Source: Dama dama
Taxonomy: Eukaryota; Chordata; Mammalia; Artiodactyla; Cervidae
DNA: 64,000 bases
Direction: 5' to 3'
Assembly (NCBI RefSeq): GCF_033118175.1
Contig: NW_026870964.1
Coordinates: forward strand, 62,001 to 126,000
Shown here: positions 50,901 to 61,660 of the stretch, in pieces
Layout of the letters: every line of letters begins with the position of its first letter
How positions within the stretch are numbered: position 1 is the first letter of the stretch
Position numbers and translations under genes: made by a program
The notes under the pieces: model-generated
Told to the model about the DNA's origin: nothing
What the model saw: only the letters and a program-made list of their open reading frames with translations
The model's database searches: none

Positions 50901-52080
50901 AAGCTCTTCATATATTTCACACCTTTTCATGCTCTTCATGTTTTTCAACACCGCTTCATGCTCCTCCTATTTTTCAGACCGTTTCATGCTCCTCCTATTT
51001 TTGACTCCTTTTGAAGCTCTTCATATATTTCACGCCTTTTCAGGCTTTTCAGGTTTTTCAACACCACTTCATGCTCCTCCTATTTTTCAGACCGTTTCAT
51101 TCTCCGCCTATTTTTCAGGCCGTTTCATGCTCCTCATAGATTTGACACCTTTTGAAACTCTTCATATTTTTCACACCTTTTCATGCTCTTCATGTTTTTG
51201 AACACGGCTTCATGCTCCTCCTATTTTTCAGACCGTTTCATGCTCCTCATAGTTTTGACACCTTTTGAAGCTCTTCATATTTTTCACATCTTTTCAGGAT
51301 CTTCATGTTTTTCAACACCGATTCATGCTCCTCCTATTTTTCAGACCATTTCATGCTCCTCCTATTTTTCAGACCGTTTAATGCTCCTCATATTTTGACA
51401 CCTTTTGAAACTCTTCATATTTTTCACACCTTTTCATACTCTTCATGTTTTTGAACACGGCTTCATGCTCCTCCTATTTTTCAGACCGTTTCATGCTCCT
51501 CATAGTTTTGACACCTTTTGAAGCTCTTCATATTTTTCACATCGTTTCAGGATCTTCATGTTTTTCAACACCGCTTCATTATCCTCCTATTTTTCAGACC
51601 GTTTCATGCTCCTCATAGATTTGACACCTTTTGAAGCTGTTCATATTTTTCACACCTTTTCAGGCTCTTCATGTTTTTGAACGCGGCTTCATGCTCCTCC
51701 TATTTTTCTGACCGTTTCATGCTCCTGATATTTGACACGATATGAAGCTCTTCATATATTTCACACCTTTTCAGGCACTTCATGATTTTCAACACCGCTT
51801 CATGCTCCTACTATTTTTCAGAACGTTTCATGCTCCTCATATTTGACACGATTTGAAACTCTTCATATATTTCACACCTTTTCAAGCTCTTCATGTTTTG
51901 ATCACCGCTTCATTCTCCTCCTATTTTTCAGACCGTTTCTTGCTCCTCATATTTTTCACACACTTTGAAACTCTACATATTTTTCACACCTTTTCAGTCT
52001 CTTCATGTTTTTCAAGACCGATTCTTGCTCCTCCTATTTTTCAGACCGTTTCATGCTCCTCCTATTTTTCAGACCGTTTA
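50901..52080 (+). repeat. duplicated stretch, 3.0-3.35 kb offset, copy 1
   Basis: Units with CACGCCTTTTCAGG and C-type subunits repeated as CTCCTATTTTTCAGACCG recur near 54,030-54,180 (offset 3,040). 51,181-51,398 recurs at 54,531-54,748 (offset 3,350; GAACACGGCTTCATG, TCATAGTTTTGACACC, TTTCAGGATCTTCATG). Inside the stretch the GAACACGG unit pair is repeated again near 51,430 and 51,660. Confidence 0.76.
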
Positions 52081-53575
52081 ATGCTCCTCATATTTTGACT
52101 CCTTTTGAAACTCTTCATATTTTTCATACCTTTTAATGCTCTACATGTTTTTCAACAGAACTTCATTCCCCTCTATTTTTTAGACCGTTTCATGCTCCTC
52201 ATATATTTGACAACTTTTGAAGCTCTTCATATTTTTCACACGTTTTCTTGCTCTGCATTTTTTTCAACACTGCTTCATGCTCCTCGTATTTTTCAGACCG
52301 TTTTATGCTCTTCATAGTTTTGACACCTTTTGAAGCTCTTCATATTGTTCACACCTTTTCAGGCTCTTCATGTTTTTCAACACTGCTTCATGCTCCTCCT
52401 ATTTTTCAGACCGATTCATGCGCCTCATATTTTTGACACCTTTTGAAGCTCTTCATATTTTTCACACATTTTCAGGCTCTTCATGTTTTTCAACACCGCT
52501 TCATGATCCTCCTATTTTTCAGACCGTTTCATGCTCCTCATATTTTTGACACATTTTGAAGCTCTTCATATTTTTCACACCTTTTAATGCTCTTCATGTT
52601 TTTGAACACCACTTCATGCTCCTCCTATTTTTCAGACCGTTTCTTGCTCCTCATATTTTTGACACCTTTTGAAGCTCTTCATATTTTTGACACCTTTTCA
52701 AGCTCTTCACGTTTTTCAACACCTCTTCATGCTCCTCCTATTTTTCAGACCGATTAATGCACCTCATATTTTTGACACCTTTTGAATCTCTTCGTAATTT
52801 TCACACATTTTCAGGCTCTTCAGGTTTTTCAACACCGCTTCATGCTCCTCCTATTTTTCAGACCGATTAATGCACCTCATATTTTTGACACCTTTTGAAT
52901 CTCTTCGTAATTTTCACACATTTTCAGGCTCTTCAGGTTTTTCAACACCGCTTCATGCTCCTCCTATTTTTCATACCGTCTCATGCTCCTCCTATTTTTG
53001 ACATCTTTTGAAGCTCATCATATATTTCACACCTTTTCAGGATCTTCAGGTTTTTCAACACTGCTTCATGCTCCTCCTATTTTTCAGAAAATTTCATGCT
53101 CCTAATATTTTTGTCACCATTTGAATCTCTTCATATTTTTGACAACTTTTCATGCTCTTCATGTTTTTCAACACCGCTTCATGCTCCTCCTATTTTTCAG
53201 GCGGTTTCATGCTCCTCATAGTTTTGACACCTTTTGAAACTCTTCATATTTTTCACACCTTTTCATGCTCTTCATGTTTTTGAAAACGGCTTCATGCTCC
53301 TCCTATTTTTCAGGCCGTTTCATGCTCCTCATTATTTTGACACCTCTTGAAGCTCATCATATATTTCACACCTTTTCAGGATCTTCAGGTTTTTCAACAC
53401 TGCTTCATGATCCTCCTATTTTTCAGAAAATTTCATGCTCCTAATATTTTTGACACCATTTGAATCTCTTCATATTTTTCACATCTTTTCAGGATCTTCA
53501 TGTTTTACAACACCGATTCTTACTCCTCCTATTTTTCAGACCGTTTCATGCTCCTCCGATTTTTCAGACCGTTTA
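52081..53575 (+). repeat. monomers with small local duplications
   Basis: 52,081-52,436 recurs at 53,576-53,931 at an offset of 1,495 bp (CTCTATTTTTTAGACCG, GCTCTGCATTTTTTTC, CTTCATAGTTTTGACACC). Exact 113-bp neighbours start at 52,748 and 52,861, sharing GACCGATTAATGCACC, CTTCGTAATTTTCACAC and GGCTCTTCAGG. Units with TCATCATATATTTCACACC and CAGAAAATTTCATGC occur at about 53,010 and 53,347, three monomers apart. Confidence 0.8.
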
Positions 53576-54860
53576 ATGCTCCTCATATTTTGAAACCTTT
53601 TGAAACTCTTCATATTTTTCACACCTTTTAATGCTCTTCATGTTTTTCAACAGCGCTTCATTCCCGTCTATTTTTTAGACCGTTTCATGCTCCTCATATA
53701 TTTGACACCTTTTGAAGCTCTTCATATTTTTCACACCTTTTCATGCTCTGCATTTTTTTCAACACCGCTTCATGCTCCTCCTATTTTTCAGACCGTTTCA
53801 TGCTCTTCATAGTTTTGACACCTTTTGAAGCTCTTCATATTTTTGACACCTTTTCAGGCTATTCATGGTTTTCAACACTGCTTCATGCTCCTCCTATTTT
53901 TCAGACCGTTTCATGCTCATCATATTTTTGACACCTTTTGTAGCTCTTCATACATTTCACACCTTTTCAGGCTATTCATGTTTTTCAACACCGATTCATG
54001 CTCCTCCTATTTCTCAGACCGTTTCATGCTCCTCCTATTTTTGACACCTTTTGAAGCTCTTCATATATTTCACGCCTTTTCAGGCTCTTCAGGTTTTTCA
54101 ACACCGCTTCATGCTCCTCCTATTTTTCAGACCGTTTCATGCTCCTCCTATTTTTCAGGCCGTTTCATGCTCCTCATAATTTTGACAACTTTTGAAACTC
54201 TTCATATATTTCACGCCTTTTCAGGTTCTTCAGGTTTATCAACACCGCTTCATGCTCCTCCTCTTTTTCAGACCGTTTCATGCTCCTCCTATTTTTCAGG
54301 CCGTTTCATGCTCCTCCTATTTTTCAGACCGTTTCATGCTCCTCCTATTTTTGACCCCTTTTGAAACTCTTCATATATTTCACGCCTTTTCAGGTTCTTC
54401 AGGTTTATCAACACCGCTTCATGCTCCTCCTATTTTTCAGACCGTTTCATGCTCCTTCTATTTTTCAGGCCGTTTCATGCTCCTCATAGTTTTAACACCT
54501 TTTGAAACTCTTCATATTTTTCACACCTTTTCATGCTCTTCATGTTTTTGAACACGGCTTCATGCTCCTCCTATTTTTCAGACCGTTTCATGCTCCTCAT
54601 AGTTTTGACACCTTTTGAAGCTCTTCATATTTTTCACATCTTTTCAGGATCTTCATGTTTTTCAACACCGATTCATGCTCCTCCTATTTTTCAGACCGTT
54701 TCATGCTCCTCCTATTTTTCAGACCGTTTAATGTTCCTCATATTTTGACACCTTTTGAAACACTTCATATTTTTCACACATTTTCAGGCTCTTCATGATT
54801 TTGAACATGGCTTCATGCTCCTCCTATTTTTCTGACCGTTTCATGCTCCTCATATTTGAC
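53576..54860 (+). repeat. duplicated stretch copy 2, with C/D amplification
   Basis: This is the partner of the 50.9-52.4 kb sequence. At 54,115-54,360 C-type subunits (CTCCTATTTTTCAGACCG or CAGGCCG) follow one another three or four times with no A or B between them. A subunit-level expansion has therefore occurred here. GTTTATCAACACCGC is shared by units at about 54,230 and 54,405. Confidence 0.78.
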
Positions 54861-57800
54861 ATGATTTGAAGCTCTTCATATATTTCACACCTTTCCAGGC
54901 ACTTCATGATTTTCAACACCGCTTCATGCTCCTCCTAATTTCAGAACGTTTCATGCTCCTCATTTTTGATACCTTTTGAAGCTCTTCATATTTTTCACAC
55001 GTTTTCAGGCTCTTCATGTTTTTGAACACCCCTTCATGCTCCTCGTATTTTTCAGACAATTTCATGCTCCTCATATTTTTGACATGTTTTGAAGCTCTTC
55101 ATATTTTTCACACCTTTTCATGCTCTTCATGTTTTCAACACCGATTCATGCTGTTCCTATTTTTCAGACCGTTTCATGCTCCTCCTATTTTTCAGAATTT
55201 CATGCTCCTCATATTTTGACTCCTTTTGAAGCTCTTCATATTTTTCACAACTTTTCAGGCTCTTAATGTTTTTCAACACCACTTCATGTTCCTCCTATAT
55301 TTCAGACCGTTTCATGCTCCTCATATTTTTGACACATTTTGAAGCTCTTCATATTTTTCACATCTTTTCAGGCCTTTCATGTTTTTGAAAAGTGCTTCAT
55401 GCTCCTCCTATTTTTTAGACTGTTTCATGCTCCTCATATTTTTGACACCTTTTGTAGCTCTTCATATATTTCACACCTTTTCAGGCTATTCATGTTTTTC
55501 AACACCGCGTCATGCTCCTCCTATTTTTCACACCGTTTCATGCTCCTCCTATTTTTGACACCTTTTGAAGCTCTTCATATATTTCACACCTTTTCAGGCT
55601 CTTCAGGTTTTTCAACACTGCTTCATGTTCCTCCTATTTTTCAGACCGTTTCATGCTCCTCATATTTTTGACACCTTTGGAAGCTCTTCTTATTTTTCAC
55701 ATCTTTTCAGGCTCTTCATGTTTTTGAACACCGTTTCATGCTCCTCCTATTTTTCAGACCGTTTCATGCTCCTCATACTTTTCAAACCTTTTGAAGCTCT
55801 TCATATTTTTCACACCTTTTCAAGCTCTTCATGTTTTTGAACACCGCTTCATGCTCCTCCTATTTTTCACACCGTTTCATGCTCCTCATATTTTTGACAC
55901 CTTTTGAAGCTCTTCATATTTTTCACACCTTTTCAGGCTCTTCATGTTTTTCAACACCGCTTCATGTTCCTCCTATATTTCAGACCGTTTCATGCTCCTC
56001 ATATTTTTGACACATTTTGAAGCTCTTCATATTTTTCACACCTTTTCAGGCTCTTCATGTTTTTCAACACCGCTTCATGCTCCTCCAATTTTTTAGACCG
56101 ATTCATGCTCCTTATATTTTTGACACCTTTTGAAGCTACTCCTATTTTACACACCTTTTCAGTTTATTCATGTTTGTCAACACTGCTTAATACTCATCCT
56201 ATTATTCAGACCGTTTCTTGCTCCTAATATATTTCACACCTTTTATAGCTCTTCATATTTTTCAGACCTTTTCAGGTTCTTCACGTTTTTCAACACCATT
56301 TCATGATCCTCCTATTTCTCAGACCGTTTCATGCTCCTCATATTTTTGACACACTTTGAAGCCCTTCATAAATTCACACCTTTTCAGGCTCTTCATGTTT
56401 TTCAACACCACTTCATTCTCCTCCTATTTTTCAGACGTTTCATGCTCATCTCATTTTTGACACCTTTTGAAGCTCTTCACATTTTTCTAACTTTTTCAGG
56501 CTCTTCATGTTTTTCAACACCGCTTCATTCTCCTCCTATTTTTCAGATCGTTTCATGTTCCCCATATTTTGACACCTTTTGAAACTCCTCCTATTTTTCA
56601 CACCTTTTCAGGATCTTCATGTTTTTCAACACCGTTTCATGCTCCTCCTATTTTTCAGACCGTTTCATGCTCCTTGCATTTTTCAGACCGTTTCATGCTC
56701 CTCATATACTTGACAAAATTTGAAGCTCTTCATATTTTTCACACCTTTTCAGGCTCTTCATGTTTTTCAACACGGCTTCATGCTCCTCTTATTTTTCAAA
56801 CCGTTTCAAGCTCCTCATATTTTTCACACCTTTTGAAGCTCTTCATATTTTTCACACCTTTTCAGGCTCTTCATGTTTTTGAACACCGCTTCATGCTCCT
56901 CCTATTTTACAGACCATTTCATGTTCCTCATTTTTTTGACACCTTTTGAAGCTCCTCCTCTTTTTCACACCTTTTCAGGATCTTCATGTTTTTCAACACC
57001 GTTTGATGCTCCTCCTATTTTTCAGACCATTTCATGCTCCTCATATACTTGACACAATTTGAAGCTCTTCATATTTTTGACACCTTTTCAGGCTCTTCAT
57101 GTTTTTGAACACTGCTTCATGATACTCCTATTTTTCAGACCGTTTCATGCTCCTCCTATTTTTCAGACCGTTTCATGCTCCTCATATACTTGACACAATT
57201 TGAAGCTCTTCATGTTTTTCACACCTTTTCAGGCTCTTCATGTTTTTGAACACCGCTTCATGCTCCTCCTATTTTTCAGACCGTTTCATGCTCCTCATGT
57301 ATTTCACACCTTTTGAAGCTCTTCATATTTTTCACACCTTTTCAGGCTCTTCATGTTTTTGAATAGCACTTCATGCTCCTCCTATATTTCAGACCGTTTC
57401 CTTCTCCTCATATTTTGACACCTTTTGAAGCTCCTCCTATTTTTCACACATTTTCAGGCTCTTCATGTTTTTCAACACCACTTCATGCTTCTCCTATTTT
57501 TCAGTCCGTTTCATGCTCCTCATATTTTCACACGTTTTGAAGCTCTTCATATTTTTCACACCTTTTCAGGCTCTTCATGTTTTTGAACACCGCTTCATGC
57601 TCCTCCTATTTTTCAGACCGTTTCATGCTCGTCATATTTTTGACACCTTTTGAAGCTCTTCATATTTTTCACAACTTTTGAAGCTCTTCATGTTTTTCAA
57701 CACCACTTCATGCTCCTCCTTTTTTGCAGACCGTTTCATGCTCCTCATATTTTTGACACCTTTTGAAGCTCTTCATATTTCTCACACCTTTTCATGCTCT

Positions 57801-60540
57801 TCATATTTTTCAACACCGCTTCATGCTCCTCCTATTTTTCAGACCGTTTCATTCTCATCTCATTTTGACACCTTTTGAAGCTCTTCATATTTCTCACACC
57901 TTTTCATGCTCTTCAATTTTTTCAACACCGTTTCATGCTCCTCCTATTTTTCATACCGTTTCATGCTCCTCATATTCTTGACAGCTTTTGAAGCTCTTCA
58001 TATTTTTCACACCTTTTCAGGCTCTTCATGTTTTTGAACAGCATTTCATGCTGTGCCTATTTTTCAGACCGTTTCATGCTCTTCATATTTTTGACACGTA
58101 TTGGGGCTCTTCATATTTTTCACACCATTCGAGGCTCTTCATATTTTTGAACACCGTGTCATTCTCCTCCTATTTTTCAGACCATTTCATGCTCCTCATA
58201 TTTTTGACAGCTTTTGAAGCTCTTCATCTTTTTCACACCTTTTCAGGCTCTTCATGTTTTTGAACATCGGTTCATGCTCCTCCTATTTTTCAGATGGTTT
58301 CATGTTCCTCATGTATTTCACACCTTTTGAAGCTCTTCGTATTTTTCACACCTTTTCAGGATCTTCATGTTTTTGAACACCGCTTCATGCCCCTCCTATT
58401 TTTCAGACCGTTTCATTCTCCACATATTTTTGATACCTTTTGAAGATCTTCATATATTTCACACCTTTTCAGGCTCTTCATGTTTTTAACACCACTTCAT
58501 GCTCTCCTATTTTTTAGACCATTTCCTGCTCATCGATTTTTGACACTTTGAAGCTCTTCATATTTTTCACACCTTTTGAAGCTCTTAATATTTTTCACAC
58601 GTTTTCAGGCTCTTCACGTTGTTCAACACCGCTTCATGCTCCTCCTATTTTTCAGACCGTTTCATGCTCCTCATATATTTGACACGTTTTGAAGCTCTTC
58701 ATATTTTTCACCACTTTTCAGTCTCTTCATGTTTTTGAACACCGTTTCATGCTCTTCCAATTTGTCAAACCGTTTCATGCTCCTCATATTTTTGACACCT
58801 TTTGAAGCTCTTCATATTTAACACACCTTTCCAGCCTCTTCATGTTTTTCAACACCACTTCATGCTCCTCCTCTTTTTCAGACCGTTTCATGCTCCTTAT
58901 ATTTTTGACACCTTTTGAAGCTCTTCATATTTTTCACACCTTTTCAGGCTCTTCATGTTTTTCCACACCACTTCATGCTTTTCCAATTTTTCAGACCGTT
59001 TCATGCTAGTAATGTATTTCACACCTTTTGAAGCTCTTCATATTTTTGACATCTTTTCAGGCTCTTCATGTTTTTCCACACCACTTCATTCTTTGCCACT
59101 TTTTCAGACCGTTTCATCTCCTCATGAATTTCACACCTTTTGAAGCTCTTCATATTTTGCACACCTTTTCAGGCTCTTGAACTTTTTCACAACCACTTCA
59201 TGCTCCTCCTACTTTTCAGACCATTTCATGCTCCTCATATTTTTGACACCTTTTGACGCTCTTCATATTTCTCACACCTTTTCAGGCTCTTCATGTTTTT
59301 CAACACCGATTCATGCTGCTCCTATTTTTCAGACCGTTTCATGCTCATCTCATTTTTGACACCTTTTGAAGCTTTGCATATTTTTCACAACTTTTCAGGC
59401 TCTTCATGTATTTGAACACCGCTTCAGGCTAATCCTATTTTTCAAACCATATCATGTTCCTCATATTTTTCACACTTTTGAGGCTCTTCATATTTTTCAC
59501 ACCATTTCATGGTCTTCATGTTTTTGAACACCACCTCATGTTCCTCCTATTTTTCAGACCGTTTAATCCTCCTCATGTATTTCACACCTTTTGAAGCTTT
59601 TCATAATTTTCACATCTTTCCATGCTCTTCATGTTTTTGAACACCATTTCATGCTCCTCCTATTTTGCAGACGGTTTCATGCTCCTCATATTTTTACACC
59701 TTTCAAGCTCTTCATATATTTCACACCTTTTCAGGCTTTTCATTTTTTTCAACACCACTTCATGCTCCTCCTATTTTTCAGACCGTTACATGCTCATCTC
59801 ATTTTGACTCGTTTGAAGCTCTTCATATTTGTCACATCTTTTGAAGCTCTTCATATTTTTCACAACTTTTCAGGCTCTTTATGATTTCAACCCCGCTTCA
59901 TGCTCCTCCTATTTTGCAGACCGTTTCATTCTCCTCATATTTTTACACCTTTTCAAGCTCTTCATATTTTTCACACCTTTTCAGGCTCTTCATATTTTTC
60001 CACACCACTTCCTGCTTCTCCTATTTTTCAGCCCGTTTCAAACTCCTCATGTATTTCACACCTTTTGAAGCTCTTCATATTTTTCACTCGTTTTCATGCC
60101 CTTCATGTTTTTCATCACCGCTTCATGCTCCACTTATTTTTCAGACCGTTTCATGCTCCTCATATTATTGACACCTTTTGAAGCTTTTCATATTTTTGAC
60201 ACCTTTTCAGGCTCTTCATGTTTTTGAACACAACTTCTTGCTCCTTATATTTTGCAGATCGTTTAATACTCCTATTATTTTTGACACTTTTTGAAGCTCT
60301 TCATATTTCTCATACCTTTTCAGGCTCTTCATGATTTTCAACACCGATTCATGCTGCTCATATTTTTCAGACCGTTTCATGCTCATTTCATTTTTGACAC
60401 CTTTTGAAGCTTTTCATATTTTTCTCAACTTTTCAGACTCTTCATGTTTTTGAACACCGCTTCATGCTAATCATATTTTTCAAACCATATCATGCTCCTC
60501 ATAATTTTCAGACCGTTTCATGCTCCTCATATTTTTGTCA
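54861..60540 (+). repeat. diverged monomers
   Basis: Units of mixed type occur, including a small family with CATATACTTGACACAATTTG or its variants at about 56,704, 57,046 and 57,186, and GAAGCTCCTCCT at about 56,950 and 57,430. D subunits of the CATGTATTTCACACC type are scattered through 57.3 and 58.3-59.6 kb. No period longer than two or three monomers was noticed and no gene is present. Confidence 0.78.
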
Positions 60541-61240
60541 CCTTTTGAAGCTCTTCATATATTTCACACCTTTTCAGGCTCTTCATGTCTTTGAACACCG
60601 CTTCATGCTCCTCCTATTTTTCAGACCGTTTCATGCGCCTCATATTTTTGACACCTTTTGAAGCTCTTCATATTTTCACACCTTTTCAGGCTCTTCATGT
60701 TTTTCAACACCACTTCATGCTCCTTCTATTTTTCAGACCGTTTCATGCTCCTCATATTTTTGACTCCTTTAGAAACTCTTCATATTTTTCACACCTTGTC
60801 AGGCTCTTCATGTCTTTGAACACCGCTTCATGCTCCTCCTATTTTTCAGACCGTTTCATTTTCCTCATATTTTTGACACCTTTTGAAGCTCTTCATATTT
60901 TCACACCTTTTCAGGCTCTTCATGTTTTTCAACACCACTTCATGCTCCTTCTATTTTTCAGACCGTTTCATGCTCCTCATATTTTTGACTCCTTTAGAAA
61001 CTCTTCATATTTTTCACACCTTGTCAGGCTCTTCATGTTTTTCAACACCGATTCATGGTCCTCCTATTTTTCACACCGTTTCATTTTCCTCATATTTTTG
61101 ACACCTTTTGAAGCTCTTCATATATTTCACACCTTTTCAGGCTCTTCATTTTTTTCAACACCACTTCATGCTCCTCTTATTTTTCAGACCGTTTCATGCT
61201 CATTTCATTTTTGACACCTTTTGAAGCTCTTCATATTTTT
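60541..61240 (+). repeat. 225-bp dimeric higher-order repeat, about three copies
   Basis: CATGTCTTTGAACACCG occurs at about 60,584 and 60,809, and CTCCTTCTATTTTTCAGACC with TTTTTGACTCCTTTAGAAAC at about 60,720 and 60,945. The period is 225 bp. A third copy from about 61,030 has diverged (GATTCATGGTCC, TTCACACCG). The alternation of two monomer types is clear. Confidence 0.82.
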
Positions 61241-61268
61241 CACACCTTTTGAAGCTCTTCATATTTTT

Positions 61269-61660
61269 CACACGTTTTCAGGCTCTTCATGTTTTTCAAC
61301 ACCGCTTCATACTCCTCGTATTTTTCAGACCGTTTCTTGCACCTAATCTTTTTCACACCTTTTGAAGCTCTTCATATTTTTCACACCTTTCAGGCTCTTC
61401 ATGTGTTTGAACACCATTTCATGCTCCTCCCATTTTTCAGACCGTTTAATGCTCCTCATATTTTTGACATCTTTAGAAACTCTTCATATTTTTCACACGT
61501 TTTCAGGCTCTTCATGTTTTTCAACACCGCTTCATACTCCTCGTATTTTTCAGACCGTTTCTTGCACCTAATCTTTTTCACACCTTTTGAAGCTCTTCAT
61601 ATTTTTCACACCTTTCAGACTCTTCATGTTTTTGAACACCGCTTCATGCTCCTCCTATTT
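61269..61660 (+). repeat. 225-bp dimeric repeat with TAATCTTTTTC unit
   Basis: CACGTTTTCAGGC followed by GCTTCATACTCCTCGTA, TTCTTGCACCTAATC and CACCTTTCAGGC or CACCTTTCAGAC appears from 61,271 and again 225 bp later. This neighbours the previous dimer but uses other variants, so the two arose separately. Confidence 0.8.

Noticed and set aside
60585..61214. A 209-residue open frame with an internal 75-residue repeat, resembling a repeat protein
   Set aside because: The 75-residue period is simply the 225-bp dimer (two monomers), which happens to be a multiple of three. It has no conserved reading frame beyond that dimer.
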